The notes below the pieces were generated by a model, which worked only from the letters and a program-made list of their open reading frames with translations, had not been told where the DNA came from and did no database searches. Source: Secundilactobacillus angelensis (GTDB taxonomy: Bacteria > Bacillota > Bacilli > Lactobacillales > Lactobacillaceae). Taken from it: DNA of 64,000 nucleotides. Below are positions 26,745 to 34,860 of this stretch, one piece after another; the first letter of the stretch is position 1, and the number at the start of each line of letters is the position of its first letter. The DNA lies in contig NZ_JAAXLJ010000002.1 of NCBI RefSeq assembly GCF_012641075.1, positions 124,001 to 188,000 on the forward strand, in the 5' to 3' direction. A program made the translations under genes and the position numbers.

Positions 26745-26809
26745 CGAACACTTGTTTGAAATAGGCCGTCAACTATGCTATGATAGCGTTAAATCAAACG
26801 GAATGTTCG
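26745..26809 (+). promoter_or_regulatory. lexA promoter with two SOS boxes
   Basis: TTGAAA (26756-26761) and TATGAT (26779-26784), 17 bases apart with an extended TG, form the promoter. CGAACACTTGTTTG (26745-26758) is a perfect Gram-positive SOS box overlapping the -35. CAAACGGAATGTTCG (26795-26809) is a second box read on the other strand, with a 5-base instead of a 4-base spacer, near the transcription start. This predicts autoregulation of lexA. Confidence 0.85.
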
Positions 26810-26819
26810 AGGTGAAACC

Positions 26820-27449
26820 ATGACAAAATCTTCAGACTCAAAGCAACTCGCAATTCTGCGATTTATTTATAACCAGACACAATCACACGGTTATCCGCCA
26901 ACAGTGCGTGAAATTGGTGAAAAGGTTGGTTTAAGCTCTACTTCAACCGTGCATGGTCACATCGCAAGATTGGCCAAAAAGGGGTTATTAATTAAGGATC
27001 CTACAAAACCGAGGGCCTTGGAAGTCACAGAATTAGGTGTCGAAGCTCTGGGTATTGTGAACACCCCCACCAAGATCCCTGTTTTAGGAACGGTGGCTGC
27101 TGGAGAACCGATTTTAGCAGTTCAAGAAGCGACCGATTACTTTCCGATTCCCGACGAGTTAATGGATGAAGCTAGCGACTTATTCATGCTTCAAATTCGC
27201 GGTGAAAGTATGATTAACGCTGGTATTTTGAACGGTGACAAAGTGATCGTCAAAAAACAGCACTCTGCCGAGAATGGTCAGATTGTGATCGCGATGACCG
27301 AGGAAAACGAGGCTACCTGCAAACGATTCTACAAGGAAGATCACTACTATCGCCTACAACCTGAAAACGATACAATGGATCCAATCATCCTAAATCAGGT
27401 CACTGTCTTAGGCAAAGTCGTTGGGCTGTACCGCGACGAAATTTTTTAA
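26820..27449 (+). CDS. lexA: SOS repressor LexA
   Basis: LexA represses DNA-damage genes and cleaves itself when RecA is activated. The 209-residue protein has an N-terminal winged helix ([16 protein letters not shown]), the cleavage site Ala94-Gly95 (VAAGEP), and the serine-lysine dyad Ser130 (RGESM) and Lys168. GAGGTG precedes the ATG. It ends at a strong hairpin facing mvaS. Confidence 0.97.
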   Translation: MTKSSDSKQLAILRFIYNQTQSHGYPPTVREIGEKVGLSSTSTVHGHIARLAKKGLLIKDPTKPRALEVTELGVEALGIVNTPTKIPVLGTVAAGEPILAVQEATDYFPIPDELMDEASDLFMLQIRGESMINAGILNGDKVIVKKQHSAENGQIVIAMTEENEATCKRFYKEDHYYRLQPENDTMDPIILNQVTVLGKVVGLYRDEIF

Positions 27450-27472
27450 AGAACCCGGTTTCACCGAAACTC

Positions 27473-27507
27473 AAAAAGTCGATTTCATCATTGAAATCGA
27501 CTTTTTT
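27473..27507. terminator. Bidirectional terminator between lexA and mvaS
   Basis: The AAAAAGTCGATTTCA arm (27473-27487) is mirrored by TGAAATCGACTTTTTT (27492-27507), giving a 15-base stem with A and T runs on both sides. Confidence 0.92.
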
Positions 27508-27515
27508 GTTGCATT

Positions 27516-28682
27516 TTACTTGTTATTCCGATCTAAATATTGTCGCTGATCATGCTGTATCCCCGTCAAAACAAACCGGGCGTCATCATCACTTAAATCA
27601 AGTAACACATCATGATTTGGTAGTTGTTGCGTAAACAGCCGCTCATACTGTGTCATGTCCAACCGCTGACGACTTTTAAAATAGGTCGAAAACCACTTTT
27701 GTGATTCAGTAGCATCGAATTCATCACTCACTGTACCGCTGAAAAATTCACCTTCTGCACCTGATCCATAACTAAACAAACCTAATCGCTGTCCTGGTTT
27801 CAAAGCAGCGTTGTCGAACAGCGAGCGTAGACTCAAATACAATGATCCTGTGTATAGGTTCCCTACTTGCCGGTTATACTGCCGACTAGCTTCAAAGTTT
27901 GCCATGAGTTCTTTTTGCTGTGACTCACTTGCCTCAGGTAGAATCGCACGCAAGGCTTTTAAGCCCATCTTCGTAAAGGGGAGGTGGAAAGCAAACGCCG
28001 TAAAGTCCCCAATGCTGCGTTTGCTTTGCGCTTGATAATCGCGCCAAACGGCTTTAAAGAAATCAATGTAAACATTTTCCGAAAACCGACCGTCCACTAA
28101 AGCTTCAGTCCGGTAAAGGGGGCGCCAGAAGTCCATAATATCTTCAGATCTAAAAGCCGTTTCATCATCCAGATTGAATAGTTGAGGGTTTGCGCTGATA
28201 GTCATAGCGACTGCGCCACCCCCTTGAGTCACCTCACCTGGCGTGTTCAACCCATAGCGAGCGATGTCGGCGCCGATAACTAACACTTGTTGATCTGGAT
28301 GTAGTCGAACGAAATCATGTGCGAATTGAACACCCGCTGTGGCACCGTAACAAGCTTGTTTAATTTCCACGGCCCGAATTGCATCTGGTAATTTCAATAA
28401 CCGTTTAAGATAAATGGCTGCTGACTTAGAGTTATCAATGCCAGATTCAGTACCAAATAATACCATGGCAATCTTATCGCGATTAGCATCTGTAACTACC
28501 CTAACCGCTGCATTAGCAGCCAGTGTCACAGCATCTTGAGTCACTGGAATGACAGCCTGCTCAGACTGACCAATGCCAATTTTATATTTATCCGGTTCCT
28601 CGCCCCTTGCATGTGCTAAGTCGACGAGGTCCAAATAAGTCTTGGGCGTATAAAACGCCAACTGGTCGATTCCAATTTGCAT
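27516..28682 (-). CDS. mvaS: Hydroxymethylglutaryl-CoA synthase
   Basis: MvaS condenses acetyl-CoA with acetoacetyl-CoA to HMG-CoA, the first committed step of the mevalonate route to isoprenoids. The 388-residue thiolase-fold protein has the general base Glu79 (GTESG), the nucleophile Cys111 in KQACYGATAG, and the His in AFHLPFTKMG. The length is normal. The unknown gene upstream ends 25 bases before it and may be co-transcribed. Confidence 0.95.
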   Translation of the reverse strand: MQIGIDQLAFYTPKTYLDLVDLAHARGEEPDKYKIGIGQSEQAVIPVTQDAVTLAANAAVRVVTDANRDKIAMVLFGTESGIDNSKSAAIYLKRLLKLPDAIRAVEIKQACYGATAGVQFAHDFVRLHPDQQVLVIGADIARYGLNTPGEVTQGGGAVAMTISANPQLFNLDDETAFRSEDIMDFWRPLYRTEALVDGRFSENVYIDFFKAVWRDYQAQSKRSIGDFTAFAFHLPFTKMGLKALRAILPEASESQQKELMANFEASRQYNRQVGNLYTGSLYLSLRSLFDNAALKPGQRLGLFSYGSGAEGEFFSGTVSDEFDATESQKWFSTYFKSRQRLDMTQYERLFTQQLPNHDVLLDLSDDDARFVLTGIQHDQRQYLDRNNK

Positions 28683-28707
28683 AATATTCTCCTTACTGCA
28701 GTTTTCG

Positions 28708-29097
28708 TTAGTCTCCTAAATAGTGATAATTATAATCCATGCCTTGCTTATACAACTGATAGGAGGCCTCAGTTTCATCCGCAAAGATCACCGAAATGGC
28801 AGGTGTTCCCCATGATGAATAACCCCAAAAAACGGTGTCATCATAGTCGTAACTGTCATTAGGTTTACGGTAAAATCCCCGTGTACGGTCCCAGACCGTG
28901 CCATGAGTCCGTATCCAGTCCTCTGCGATGCCGGCTTTGACTTCATCCAGCCGTTCGTCGTTATCTAAGATCAGCTGTCGCAACTGATCCCAGTCAATCT
29001 GCCAATCATGCTGCTTGGGCCGGGGCTTCCCCGGTTGATAAACCGTTGAAGATTCAATAACGTTTAATTCAATCGGGACCAGGTCTTGAAAACGCAT
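28708..29097 (-). CDS. Unknown 129-residue Trp/Tyr-rich protein
   Basis: I do not recognise this protein. It is soluble and acidic, without cysteines, and unusually rich in Trp and Tyr, with a dense aromatic stretch around residues 70-105 (TRGFYRKPNDSYDYDD, then FWGYSSWGTP). The open frame begins at 29106, but AAGGAG lies 8 bases before the ATG at 29097. It precedes mvaS on the same strand with a 25-base gap, which suggests a common message but not a common function. Confidence 0.8.
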   Translation of the reverse strand: MRFQDLVPIELNVIESSTVYQPGKPRPKQHDWQIDWDQLRQLILDNDERLDEVKAGIAEDWIRTHGTVWDRTRGFYRKPNDSYDYDDTVFWGYSSWGTPAISVIFADETEASYQLYKQGMDYNYHYLGD

Positions 29098-29261
29098 TTG
29101 AATCACTCCTTATAATTAAATTCACTAATTACTGCTTCTGCTTTTCATTTATTCCCATACCATGCTATCATAGTATTAACCGCTTACCAAGCAGTGTCTT
29201 CACAACGAACGGCTGTTACAAAGAAACGCAAACTAATTTTATCTAAGATGGGGTGTTGAGA

Positions 29262-29528
29262 TTGGTAAGTACTACAATTAAGGTCGTTGCATCAGATGGA
29301 TTAACAGGCGATGTTGTCAATCAACTGACCAATGAATTATCAAAATATCAATTTAAAATCATGCTTAAGTATCAGGGAACCACCACGATTGCCACTAGTT
29401 CACTTGGCGTCATGAGTTTAGGCGTCCCCAGTGGTGCTAATATAGAATTGAGTGTTGATGGTACCACTGATCAATTGGAAAAAGTTATTCAAACTTTGAT
29501 AGATAAACAGCTGGTTGCCAAAATATAA
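29262..29528 (+). CDS. HPr-like protein without His15 (Crh-like)
   Basis: From the TTG at 29262 the product is 88 residues, the length of HPr, and aligns with Bacillus HPr without gaps. Gly13, Gly49, Met51 and the LGVMSLGV segment after Ser46 are in register. The phosphotransfer His15 is Thr and the following Arg17 is Asp, so it should not carry phosphate for the PTS. The regulatory Ser46 position is kept. That combination is the hallmark of Crh, a catabolite-control cofactor known from bacilli, where residue 15 is Gln. GGGGTG lies before the start. It is monocistronic, and the PTS itself is not nearby. Family membership is my alignment by eye; the role is inference. Confidence 0.8.
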   Translation: MVSTTIKVVASDGLTGDVVNQLTNELSKYQFKIMLKYQGTTTIATSSLGVMSLGVPSGANIELSVDGTTDQLEKVIQTLIDKQLVAKI

Positions 29529-29648
29529 CCTCCAATCATTAACCGATTGCCGATGAAGCAGTCGGTTAATTTAATAAAAAATAAATTTTATCCGAGTTAT
29601 ACTATTACTACAACCATTACAACGAAAATGTTTAAGGGGATTTTATTA

Positions 29649-30752
29649 ATGCAATTATCAAAACAATTATTAACTGGGCTGGTTACAGCTGGTGCCGTCT
29701 TTTTTGTCGGCGCACATAGCGCCAGTGCCGCTCTTAGTCCTAACAGTTCACAGCCACGAACTGATATGGTCGACTTATCCAGTTGGCAGTCCAATCTGGG
29801 GGCCAGCGATTACCAAAAAATGCACGATGCTGGGGTTAAAGCGGTGGCTATCAAAGCTACTGAAGGCACATCTTATAAGAGTCCCGTTTTGTCTTCACAG
29901 ACACAGAATGCGCAAAACGCAGGCTTGTCCGTTAACTATTACCATTTCGCTCATTTCACCTCCATCGATAGTGCTAAAGCAGAAGCTCAGAACTTTATTA
30001 ACGCTGTTCAGTCTGTCACCAGCTCAAAGAGTATGGTCATGGTAGTAGACTTTGAATCCAGCGAACTTTCAGGCCTATCCAAGAGTCAAAACGACGCTGA
30101 CCTTGCAGCCTTCGACAGTGTCTTAAACGCAGCTGGATACAATAAAACTGACTTATACACAATGGCCAGCTGGGTTGGCAGCAAAATTGATACCAACGAT
30201 AGTAATAAGGGCTGGATCGCACAGTGGCCTTCAAACCCAACCGGCACTGAGTATCCTTCTGCTAACGCATGGCAATGGGCTTCCGACTATCGCTTCAATG
30301 GTGAGTCTCAGAACCTAGACGTCAGCCAGCTAAATAACGATTTCTACGTTAATGGTGATGCCAACACTGCAGCGCACACCAGTTCAAGCAGTTCAACACC
30401 AAAAACGACTCTGGTTAAAGTGCCAGCGCCAGCGCCAACTTCGACTTCCAGCTCAACTTCTAACTACTCGGCTAGTCGCTCAAATTCAGTTAAGTTAGTT
30501 TGGCGGGGTTCAATGCATCGCCACGCTTATTGGACACTTTCTGGTGCCCGCTACTCAAAGCATTTAGGGATTAAGTATGCTGAGATGAAGAACTTGCCAC
30601 ACACGACCTGGTACACAGATGGTCATGAAAAATTATACCGAAAAGCTTCAAACAACTCGGCAATTTACTACCACGTTAGAAGTGGCAATGGCAAACATGC
30701 CGGATGGATTTGGCGCGGATATCTCCATGCTGGCGTTAATCCAAACGCATAA
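29649..30752 (+). CDS. Secreted GH25 lysozyme with C-terminal repeat domain
   Basis: The 367-residue protein has a signal peptide (residues 1-28, ending AHSASA). A GH25 muramidase domain follows, with the active-site acids in MVDLSSWQ and VVDFES and the QWPSNP / NAWQWASDYRF walls. Next comes a Ser/Thr/Pro linker and a basic, aromatic C-terminal region of about 80 residues that probably binds the cell wall. Enzymes of this family hydrolyse the MurNAc-GlcNAc bond. The open frame begins 34 codons upstream, but AAGGGG 9 bases before the ATG at 29649 and the signal peptide fix this start. Confidence 0.92.
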   Translation: MQLSKQLLTGLVTAGAVFFVGAHSASAALSPNSSQPRTDMVDLSSWQSNLGASDYQKMHDAGVKAVAIKATEGTSYKSPVLSSQTQNAQNAGLSVNYYHFAHFTSIDSAKAEAQNFINAVQSVTSSKSMVMVVDFESSELSGLSKSQNDADLAAFDSVLNAAGYNKTDLYTMASWVGSKIDTNDSNKGWIAQWPSNPTGTEYPSANAWQWASDYRFNGESQNLDVSQLNNDFYVNGDANTAAHTSSSSSTPKTTLVKVPAPAPTSTSSSTSNYSASRSNSVKLVWRGSMHRHAYWTLSGARYSKHLGIKYAEMKNLPHTTWYTDGHEKLYRKASNNSAIYYHVRSGNGKHAGWIWRGYLHAGVNPNA

Positions 30753-30769
30753 ATCAACCATTCAATCAC

Positions 30770-30808
30770 AAAACGGCGGAAAACCTGAATTGGGTTATCC
30801 GCCGTTTT
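30770..30808 (+). terminator. Terminator after the GH25 lysozyme
   Basis: AAAACGGCGG (30770-30779) pairs with CCGCCGTTTT (30799-30808); the inner bases AACC and GGTT extend the stem. Confidence 0.9.
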
Positions 30809-30851
30809 AAGTATTTTCAGCAGCGTTCCCCACTCTCTTTTAAAGGGAAAA

Positions 30852-30860
30852 TGCTATACT
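30852..30860 (+). promoter_or_regulatory. Extended -10 promoter of the zinc-ribbon gene
   Basis: TGCTATACT is a strong extended -10 box 25 bases before the ATG at 30885. No clear -35 is present. Confidence 0.5.
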
Positions 30861-30884
30861 ATTCTTTGAGAAGGAGTGACAAAT

Positions 30885-31046
30885 ATGACTGAAAAACCCG
30901 AAAAGCCGAAGACGACATTTAAAAAAATTCGTCGCGGTATGCCTGGCAACTGTCCTCAATGTCACCACGAAATGACGATTTATTACGGCATGAATCACTG
31001 CCCTTCATGTGGTTATCTATTCAGATCAAATTTCATTGTCAAATAG
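30885..31046 (+). CDS. Small zinc-ribbon protein (53 residues)
   Basis: This short gene has AAGGAG 8 bases before its ATG. The product has a basic N-terminus and two CxxC pairs, CPQC (residues 23-26) and CPSC (39-42), spaced as a zinc ribbon that could bind RNA, DNA or a protein partner. The next gene follows after 15 bases and is probably co-transcribed. I know no specific function. Confidence 0.8.
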   Translation: MTEKPEKPKTTFKKIRRGMPGNCPQCHHEMTIYYGMNHCPSCGYLFRSNFIVK

Positions 31047-31061
31047 TTTAGGAGCATGCTG

Positions 31062-31448
31062 ATGATTCAAAACTACCTCGATTACTGGTCGAAAATGACT
31101 GTCTTCAATGCAACTGCAACGAGGAGACAATACTGGACAGCCTATATCATAAATGCTTTCGTCATCTGGCTTTACGCACTGCTCACCCATCAATCTCAAT
31201 ATTATATGAGTGGGCACTATCAAATTGCAACTGACGCGAATTCAATCATTTTCGGGCTCATTTTAATGCTTGTGTGGCTCGCCAATTTTACGATCCGTGC
31301 TCGGCGACTCCACGACTCCAACCACAGTAATTGGTGGCTGATCATTTCGATTATCCCCGTGATTGGTGTGGTGTGGCTGTTTATTCTACTTCTGATGCCA
31401 ACAGTAGATAATCAACGTTGGCCATTAAATCAGTCTCAAGTTCAGTAA
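31062..31448 (+). CDS. DUF805 family membrane protein
   Basis: The 128-residue protein has about four membrane segments and the DUF805 signature RARRLHDSNHSNWW after the second or third segment, with the typical N-terminal ATRRQYW. Members are small inner-membrane proteins of unknown role. I chose the ATG at 31062 because AGGAG lies 7 bases upstream; an ATG at 31056 is too close to it. Confidence 0.88.
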   Translation: MIQNYLDYWSKMTVFNATATRRQYWTAYIINAFVIWLYALLTHQSQYYMSGHYQIATDANSIIFGLILMLVWLANFTIRARRLHDSNHSNWWLIISIIPVIGVVWLFILLLMPTVDNQRWPLNQSQVQ

Positions 31449-31478
31449 TATTGTCTAAGCACTTAATCTACACAAAAT

Positions 31479-31521
31479 AAAACATCAGTCACATTTTCTC
31501 AAGGTAAATGGCTGATGTTTT
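31479..31521. terminator. Bidirectional terminator
   Basis: AAAACATCAGTCA (31479-31491) pairs with TGGCTGATGTTTT (31509-31521), between the DUF805 gene and the convergent universal stress protein gene. Confidence 0.85.
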
Positions 31522-31530
31522 GTCGTTTCA

Positions 31531-31971
31531 TTATTCAGTTTTCTCTTCGTCATTAACAACTAAAACTTGGACGTTTGCATGCCGCACAACGTAAGCGGTA
31601 GTAGATCCAATCAGGATGCGGTTCAACGCATCCGCACCCGATTTACCAATAACGATTAAGTCAAAATCTTTTTTATTAGCCGTCTCAACAATAACATTCT
31701 TTGGTGACCCATGATCAATCACTGTTTCGGCGTCAATTCCAGCCGCTTCAGTGGTCTTTTTCCCCGCGGCGATGACCTCTCTGGCATGCTGCCTTAATTC
31801 ACTTTGGATATCCATCGGAACGTTTCCAGCAGCTAACGTCATTCGAGCCTCATCAACCACCGCCATTAACGTAATCTTAGAACCAAAATAACGACTGATC
31901 TTAATCGCAACATTTAACGCCGACATTGAATTATCACTACCATCAAGTGGAACTAAAATATGTGAGAACAT
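31531..31971 (-). CDS. Universal stress protein family
   Basis: The 146-residue protein has the UspA fold: HILVPLDGSDNS at the start, and near the end the ATP-binding signature IVIGKSGADALNRILIGSTT. The G-2x-G-9x-G-S/T pattern suggests that it binds ATP. Roles in general stress survival are inferred from the family. AAAGGAG is 8 bases before the ATG at 31971; the ATG two codons upstream is too close to it. The gap upstream to 32259 shows no gene. Confidence 0.92.
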   Translation of the reverse strand: MFSHILVPLDGSDNSMSALNVAIKISRYFGSKITLMAVVDEARMTLAAGNVPMDIQSELRQHAREVIAAGKKTTEAAGIDAETVIDHGSPKNVIVETANKKDFDLIVIGKSGADALNRILIGSTTAYVVRHANVQVLVVNDEEKTE

Positions 31972-32259
31972 GGTCATCGCTCCTTTGACGAGCCCTGCTA
32001 GAGCTCCATGGCAAATCCGACTTCCAACTACTTATAGTATGAATCATAAATTTAATGAAATCAATTGATATGCCCAGTAATTGTTAAACATCAAACAAAG
32101 TGGAAATAATCCGTGGGTTTCAGTAGTCGTGATATCGAAATTATCGCAGTTTTGTCACCAAACAGAATAAAAATTGAATTAATTGAAATCTTTTACTGGT
32201 AATTAGTTCCAACTTAGCGTAATCTTGTAAAAGTGATTTTAAGTAAGGAGTCGATATTG

Positions 32260-32811
32260 ATGAAATTAAAAAAAGCAACCTTAGCAGATCTTGATACAAT
32301 TATTGCGATTCTAAAAGATGGCAGTAACCAATTAGCAGAATCCGGTGTTGACCAATGGCAAGGCGATTACCCTTCCCGTGATCAGATCACCTACGATATC
32401 AACAACGGTTTCGCTTACCTGGCACAGTCAGACGACAGTGAAACGGTTGGTGCCATAGCCGTTGTCACTGCGCCAGATCCTTCGTATGACACCATGCAAG
32501 GCACGTGGCTGAATAACTCGGAGGACTACATTGTCATTCACCGGGTAGCGATTCATTCTGAACACGCTGGTCATGGTTATGCCACTCGCTTATTTGAAGC
32601 AGTGATTGACCACGTGATTTCGGATCACCCAGAAATCAAGAGTATCCGAATCGACACACATGCTGATAACAAGCCAATGCAACATTTGATCGATAAGATG
32701 GGGTTCACCAAAGTTGGCGAAATTTTTGGTGTCTACCACCCCACCGATCAAAGTTTTGTATATGAAATGCTGCCTCATGAAGATAATGCGGCAAAACACC
32801 AAGCAAGTTAA
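32260..32811 (+). CDS. GNAT family N-acetyltransferase
   Basis: The 183-residue protein has the GNAT fold, with the acetyl-CoA loop HAGHGYATRLFE near residue 100 and the C-terminal MGFTKVGEIFGVYHP motif. Such enzymes acetylate small molecules or protein N-termini; the substrate is not predictable here. AAGGAG precedes the ATG at 32260; the open frame starts 9 codons earlier without a ribosome site. Confidence 0.9.
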   Translation: MKLKKATLADLDTIIAILKDGSNQLAESGVDQWQGDYPSRDQITYDINNGFAYLAQSDDSETVGAIAVVTAPDPSYDTMQGTWLNNSEDYIVIHRVAIHSEHAGHGYATRLFEAVIDHVISDHPEIKSIRIDTHADNKPMQHLIDKMGFTKVGEIFGVYHPTDQSFVYEMLPHEDNAAKHQAS

Positions 32812-32823
32812 TTTAAGTATCTG

Positions 32824-32867
32824 AAAAAGCAGGTAAGCCGTCCTCTCGGTTTACCTGCTTTTTTTAA
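32824..32867. terminator. Bidirectional terminator overlapping the end of the ArsR gene
   Basis: AAAAAGCAGGTAA (32824-32836) pairs with TTACCTGCTTTTT (32851-32863). The last codons of the minus-strand ArsR gene lie inside the stem. Confidence 0.9.
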
Positions 32868-33195
32868 TCTGTGAAGCATTTTTATACGGATGAGGTTCGC
32901 CCTTTATTTCGTGTGAAACGTGGCCCAGCATCGCGTCCACCATTTCAAGGATATGCGGATCATCCAAGCAATAGAAAACGTGAGTGCCCATTTTATTCCG
33001 ATTTACCAGCTGGTACTGATATAAAATTGCTAATTGATGTGATACCAGCGGTTGCGGCAAATTGACGTTATCAACAATTGTCGACACATCCGCCTCATTA
33101 TCTTCCAAAAAATACAGAATTTTAATGCGGTTAGTATTGCTTAAAACCTTATAAATTTTAGCGGCTTCCTCTAAAAGCGCATTGCTGACTTCCAC
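32851..33195 (-). CDS. ArsR/SmtB family metal sensor, CzrA-like
   Basis: This winged-helix repressor is predicted to release DNA when it binds zinc or a similar metal. Near the C-terminus, DPHILEMVDAMLGHVSH fits the DxHx10HxxH pattern of the alpha-5 zinc site of CzrA and SmtB; the cysteine site of cadmium sensors (CxC) is absent. The recognition helix is LPQPLVSHQLAIL. The product is 114 residues from the GTG at 33195, preceded by GAGGTG; a GTG at 33204 lies inside that site. It follows the CadD-type transporter after 51 bases, as in cadD-cadX operons, and probably represses that operon. Confidence 0.9.
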   Translation of the reverse strand: MEVSNALLEEAAKIYKVLSNTNRIKILYFLEDNEADVSTIVDNVNLPQPLVSHQLAILYQYQLVNRNKMGTHVFYCLDDPHILEMVDAMLGHVSHEIKGEPHPYKNASQIKKSR

Positions 33196-33246
33196 GTCGA
33201 TCACCTCAACTTTAACGGATTAATTATCTCTATTATGGTACAACTA

Positions 33247-33810
33247 TCAGAAGAAAGCCATGATATGACTAATTAATCCACTATCCCAGAATACCCATAG
33301 ACCAATCAAAACGTAGCAAACCTTCATTAACTTTTCACCGTATCGTGTCATTAGATTAGTAATAACGGGAATTTCCGCTACTAATTTAATGATTAAAACA
33401 ACTAGCAACGTTAATGAGCCGATGAAAACAAGCGTCAGTAAGAAATGTGTGAAAGATTCACCAACTAATACGGGCAGAAAAATGGATAAATTACACCCTG
33501 CACAGACCGATAAGTAAGTCATTGTCACACTCAGAATCTGAGACCGCTGGTGCTTATCACCAGTCTCATCGTCATTATCATGAAACGCCAGGTAAATTGG
33601 CAGAATTCCTAAGATACCTAGCAGCCATTCTGGTAGAAAGACTAACAGCGCCTTACCTACTGCATAGCTTAAAATCAGCAAAATCAAGTTTCCAAACAGA
33701 TAGCCGAGCATCACTTTGACAACCTGATATTTCTTGAGTAGAAAAATCAGCATAAAGAAAAAATCAAGGTTCACGCTTAAAAACGTTAACGTTAATAACC
33801 AATAATTCAA
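33247..33810 (-). CDS. cadD: CadD-family heavy-metal resistance transporter
   Basis: The 187-residue membrane protein resembles CadD of staphylococci: hydrophobic N-terminal segment with SVNLDFFFML, then GILGILPIYLAF and a loop rich in Asp and His. CAGCNLSIFLPV follows, where CadD has a similar Cys-containing helix, with further segments to the C-terminus. It probably exports or sequesters cadmium or zinc. The open frame begins at 33879, but the AT-rich start of that frame contains a promoter and operator. GAGAAGGA lies 8 bases before the TTG at 33810, which gives the usual CadD N-terminus. It is co-transcribed with the ArsR gene. Confidence 0.8.
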   Translation of the reverse strand: MNYWLLTLTFLSVNLDFFFMLIFLLKKYQVVKVMLGYLFGNLILLILSYAVGKALLVFLPEWLLGILGILPIYLAFHDNDDETGDKHQRSQILSVTMTYLSVCAGCNLSIFLPVLVGESFTHFLLTLVFIGSLTLLVVLIIKLVAEIPVITNLMTRYGEKLMKVCYVLIGLWVFWDSGLISHIMAFF

Positions 33811-33840
33811 ATTATTATCCTTCTCTCTTATTACGAATAT

Positions 33841-33858
33841 ATTATATGCCACATATAA
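33841..33858 (-). promoter_or_regulatory. Promoter and operator of the cadD-arsR operon
   Basis: TTATATG-CCA-CATATAA (33842-33858) is a perfect 7-base inverted repeat overlapping the minus-strand -10 box TATAAT (33841-33846). The AT-rich dyad over a promoter is typical of ArsR/SmtB operators. Transcription would start about 23 bases before the TTG start of cadD. Confidence 0.65.
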
Positions 33859-33928
33859 CATATTTAAAAGTAAATTCATAAAAAAACATCTCCAAGACGA
33901 CTGGTCGTCATGAAAATGTTCTTTGGCT

Positions 33929-34834
33929 CTATTTCAAAATTTGGTTCAACTGCTGATATTGACTTAACATCCACTGCTTGTACGTTAGATTTTGGGGCAG
34001 CGTTTCAGTGACCTTCAAAACCGGAACGTGATTCTGCTTGGCTATCGCCACCAGATTATTAACCGTCTTACTATCAACTTGCTGATTGAAAACAAAGAAC
34101 GCCACTCGCTGTTTCTTCAGGCCATTTTGCATTTGCCGAATCGATTTGGGCGACGGATCACTGCCATTTTCGATTGCTTCTTCAAAACCATGGTTAGCCA
34201 CTTTAAATCCTAGTGCTTGAATCGCATAGTCAAAAACGGGTTCACTGACATAAACTTGTTTTTGTCCCCGCTTAGCACTGAGCCGTTTAATTTCAGTGAT
34301 TTCATTGTTGATGGGTCTCAGCGATTGAATGTATCGGGCAGCATTTTTATCAAAATACGCTTTATTTCGAGGTTGTTTCTTACTAAACTGCTTGGCCAAT
34401 GCTCGAGCTAAAGTCGGCATAGTTTGCGGTCGATACCACAGATGCGGATTATCACCGTTTTGTTTATTTAACAAATCATTGCCGACCCGAATGTATGTCA
34501 CCTTCTTGCCCGTAACTAACCGGTCCATCCAACGATCATAACCAATACCATTAGCCACCACCACGTTGGCTTGGTGAACAATCTTCGCAACCTTTGGTGT
34601 GGGTTCATAATCGTGCGGATCAGTTGCTGGCTGGTTAATTACCGAATGCACAGTTCCCTTATTACCGACCACCGCACGAGCAACTTCACCATAAAAATCC
34701 GTGCTAGTGACCACCTGAATTTTACCAGCTGACGACTGCTTTGCGGCATGACCGCATCCACTTAATAATGTCCCAGCACCGACTACCGCTAATCCTATCG
34801 CCACTACCATTCTCGCTCTCTTAACACCAAACAT
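33929..34834 (-). CDS. Metal ABC transporter substrate-binding lipoprotein, ZnuA type
   Basis: This exported lipoprotein should capture zinc (or manganese) for an ABC importer. The 301-residue protein has a lipobox LSGC with Cys27 and the cluster A-I binding-protein fold with metal-ligand candidates His74 (DPHDYEP), His131 (NPHLWYRP) and a later His in ANHGFEE. The His-rich loop of classical ZnuA is absent. No ATPase or permease gene is adjacent, so it must serve a transporter encoded elsewhere. GGAGG precedes the ATG. Two Zur-like boxes upstream point to zinc. Confidence 0.9.
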   Translation of the reverse strand: MFGVKRARMVVAIGLAVVGAGTLLSGCGHAAKQSSAGKIQVVTSTDFYGEVARAVVGNKGTVHSVINQPATDPHDYEPTPKVAKIVHQANVVVANGIGYDRWMDRLVTGKKVTYIRVGNDLLNKQNGDNPHLWYRPQTMPTLARALAKQFSKKQPRNKAYFDKNAARYIQSLRPINNEITEIKRLSAKRGQKQVYVSEPVFDYAIQALGFKVANHGFEEAIENGSDPSPKSIRQMQNGLKKQRVAFFVFNQQVDSKTVNNLVAIAKQNHVPVLKVTETLPQNLTYKQWMLSQYQQLNQILK

Positions 34835-34860
34835 ATCATTGCCTCCAAAAAAAATAAATA

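Noticed and set aside
33811-33879. N-terminal extension of cadD to the ATG at 33879
   Set aside because: The extension overlaps a promoter and operator-like dyad and does not resemble the N-terminus of CadD proteins; a good ribosome site precedes the TTG at 33810.
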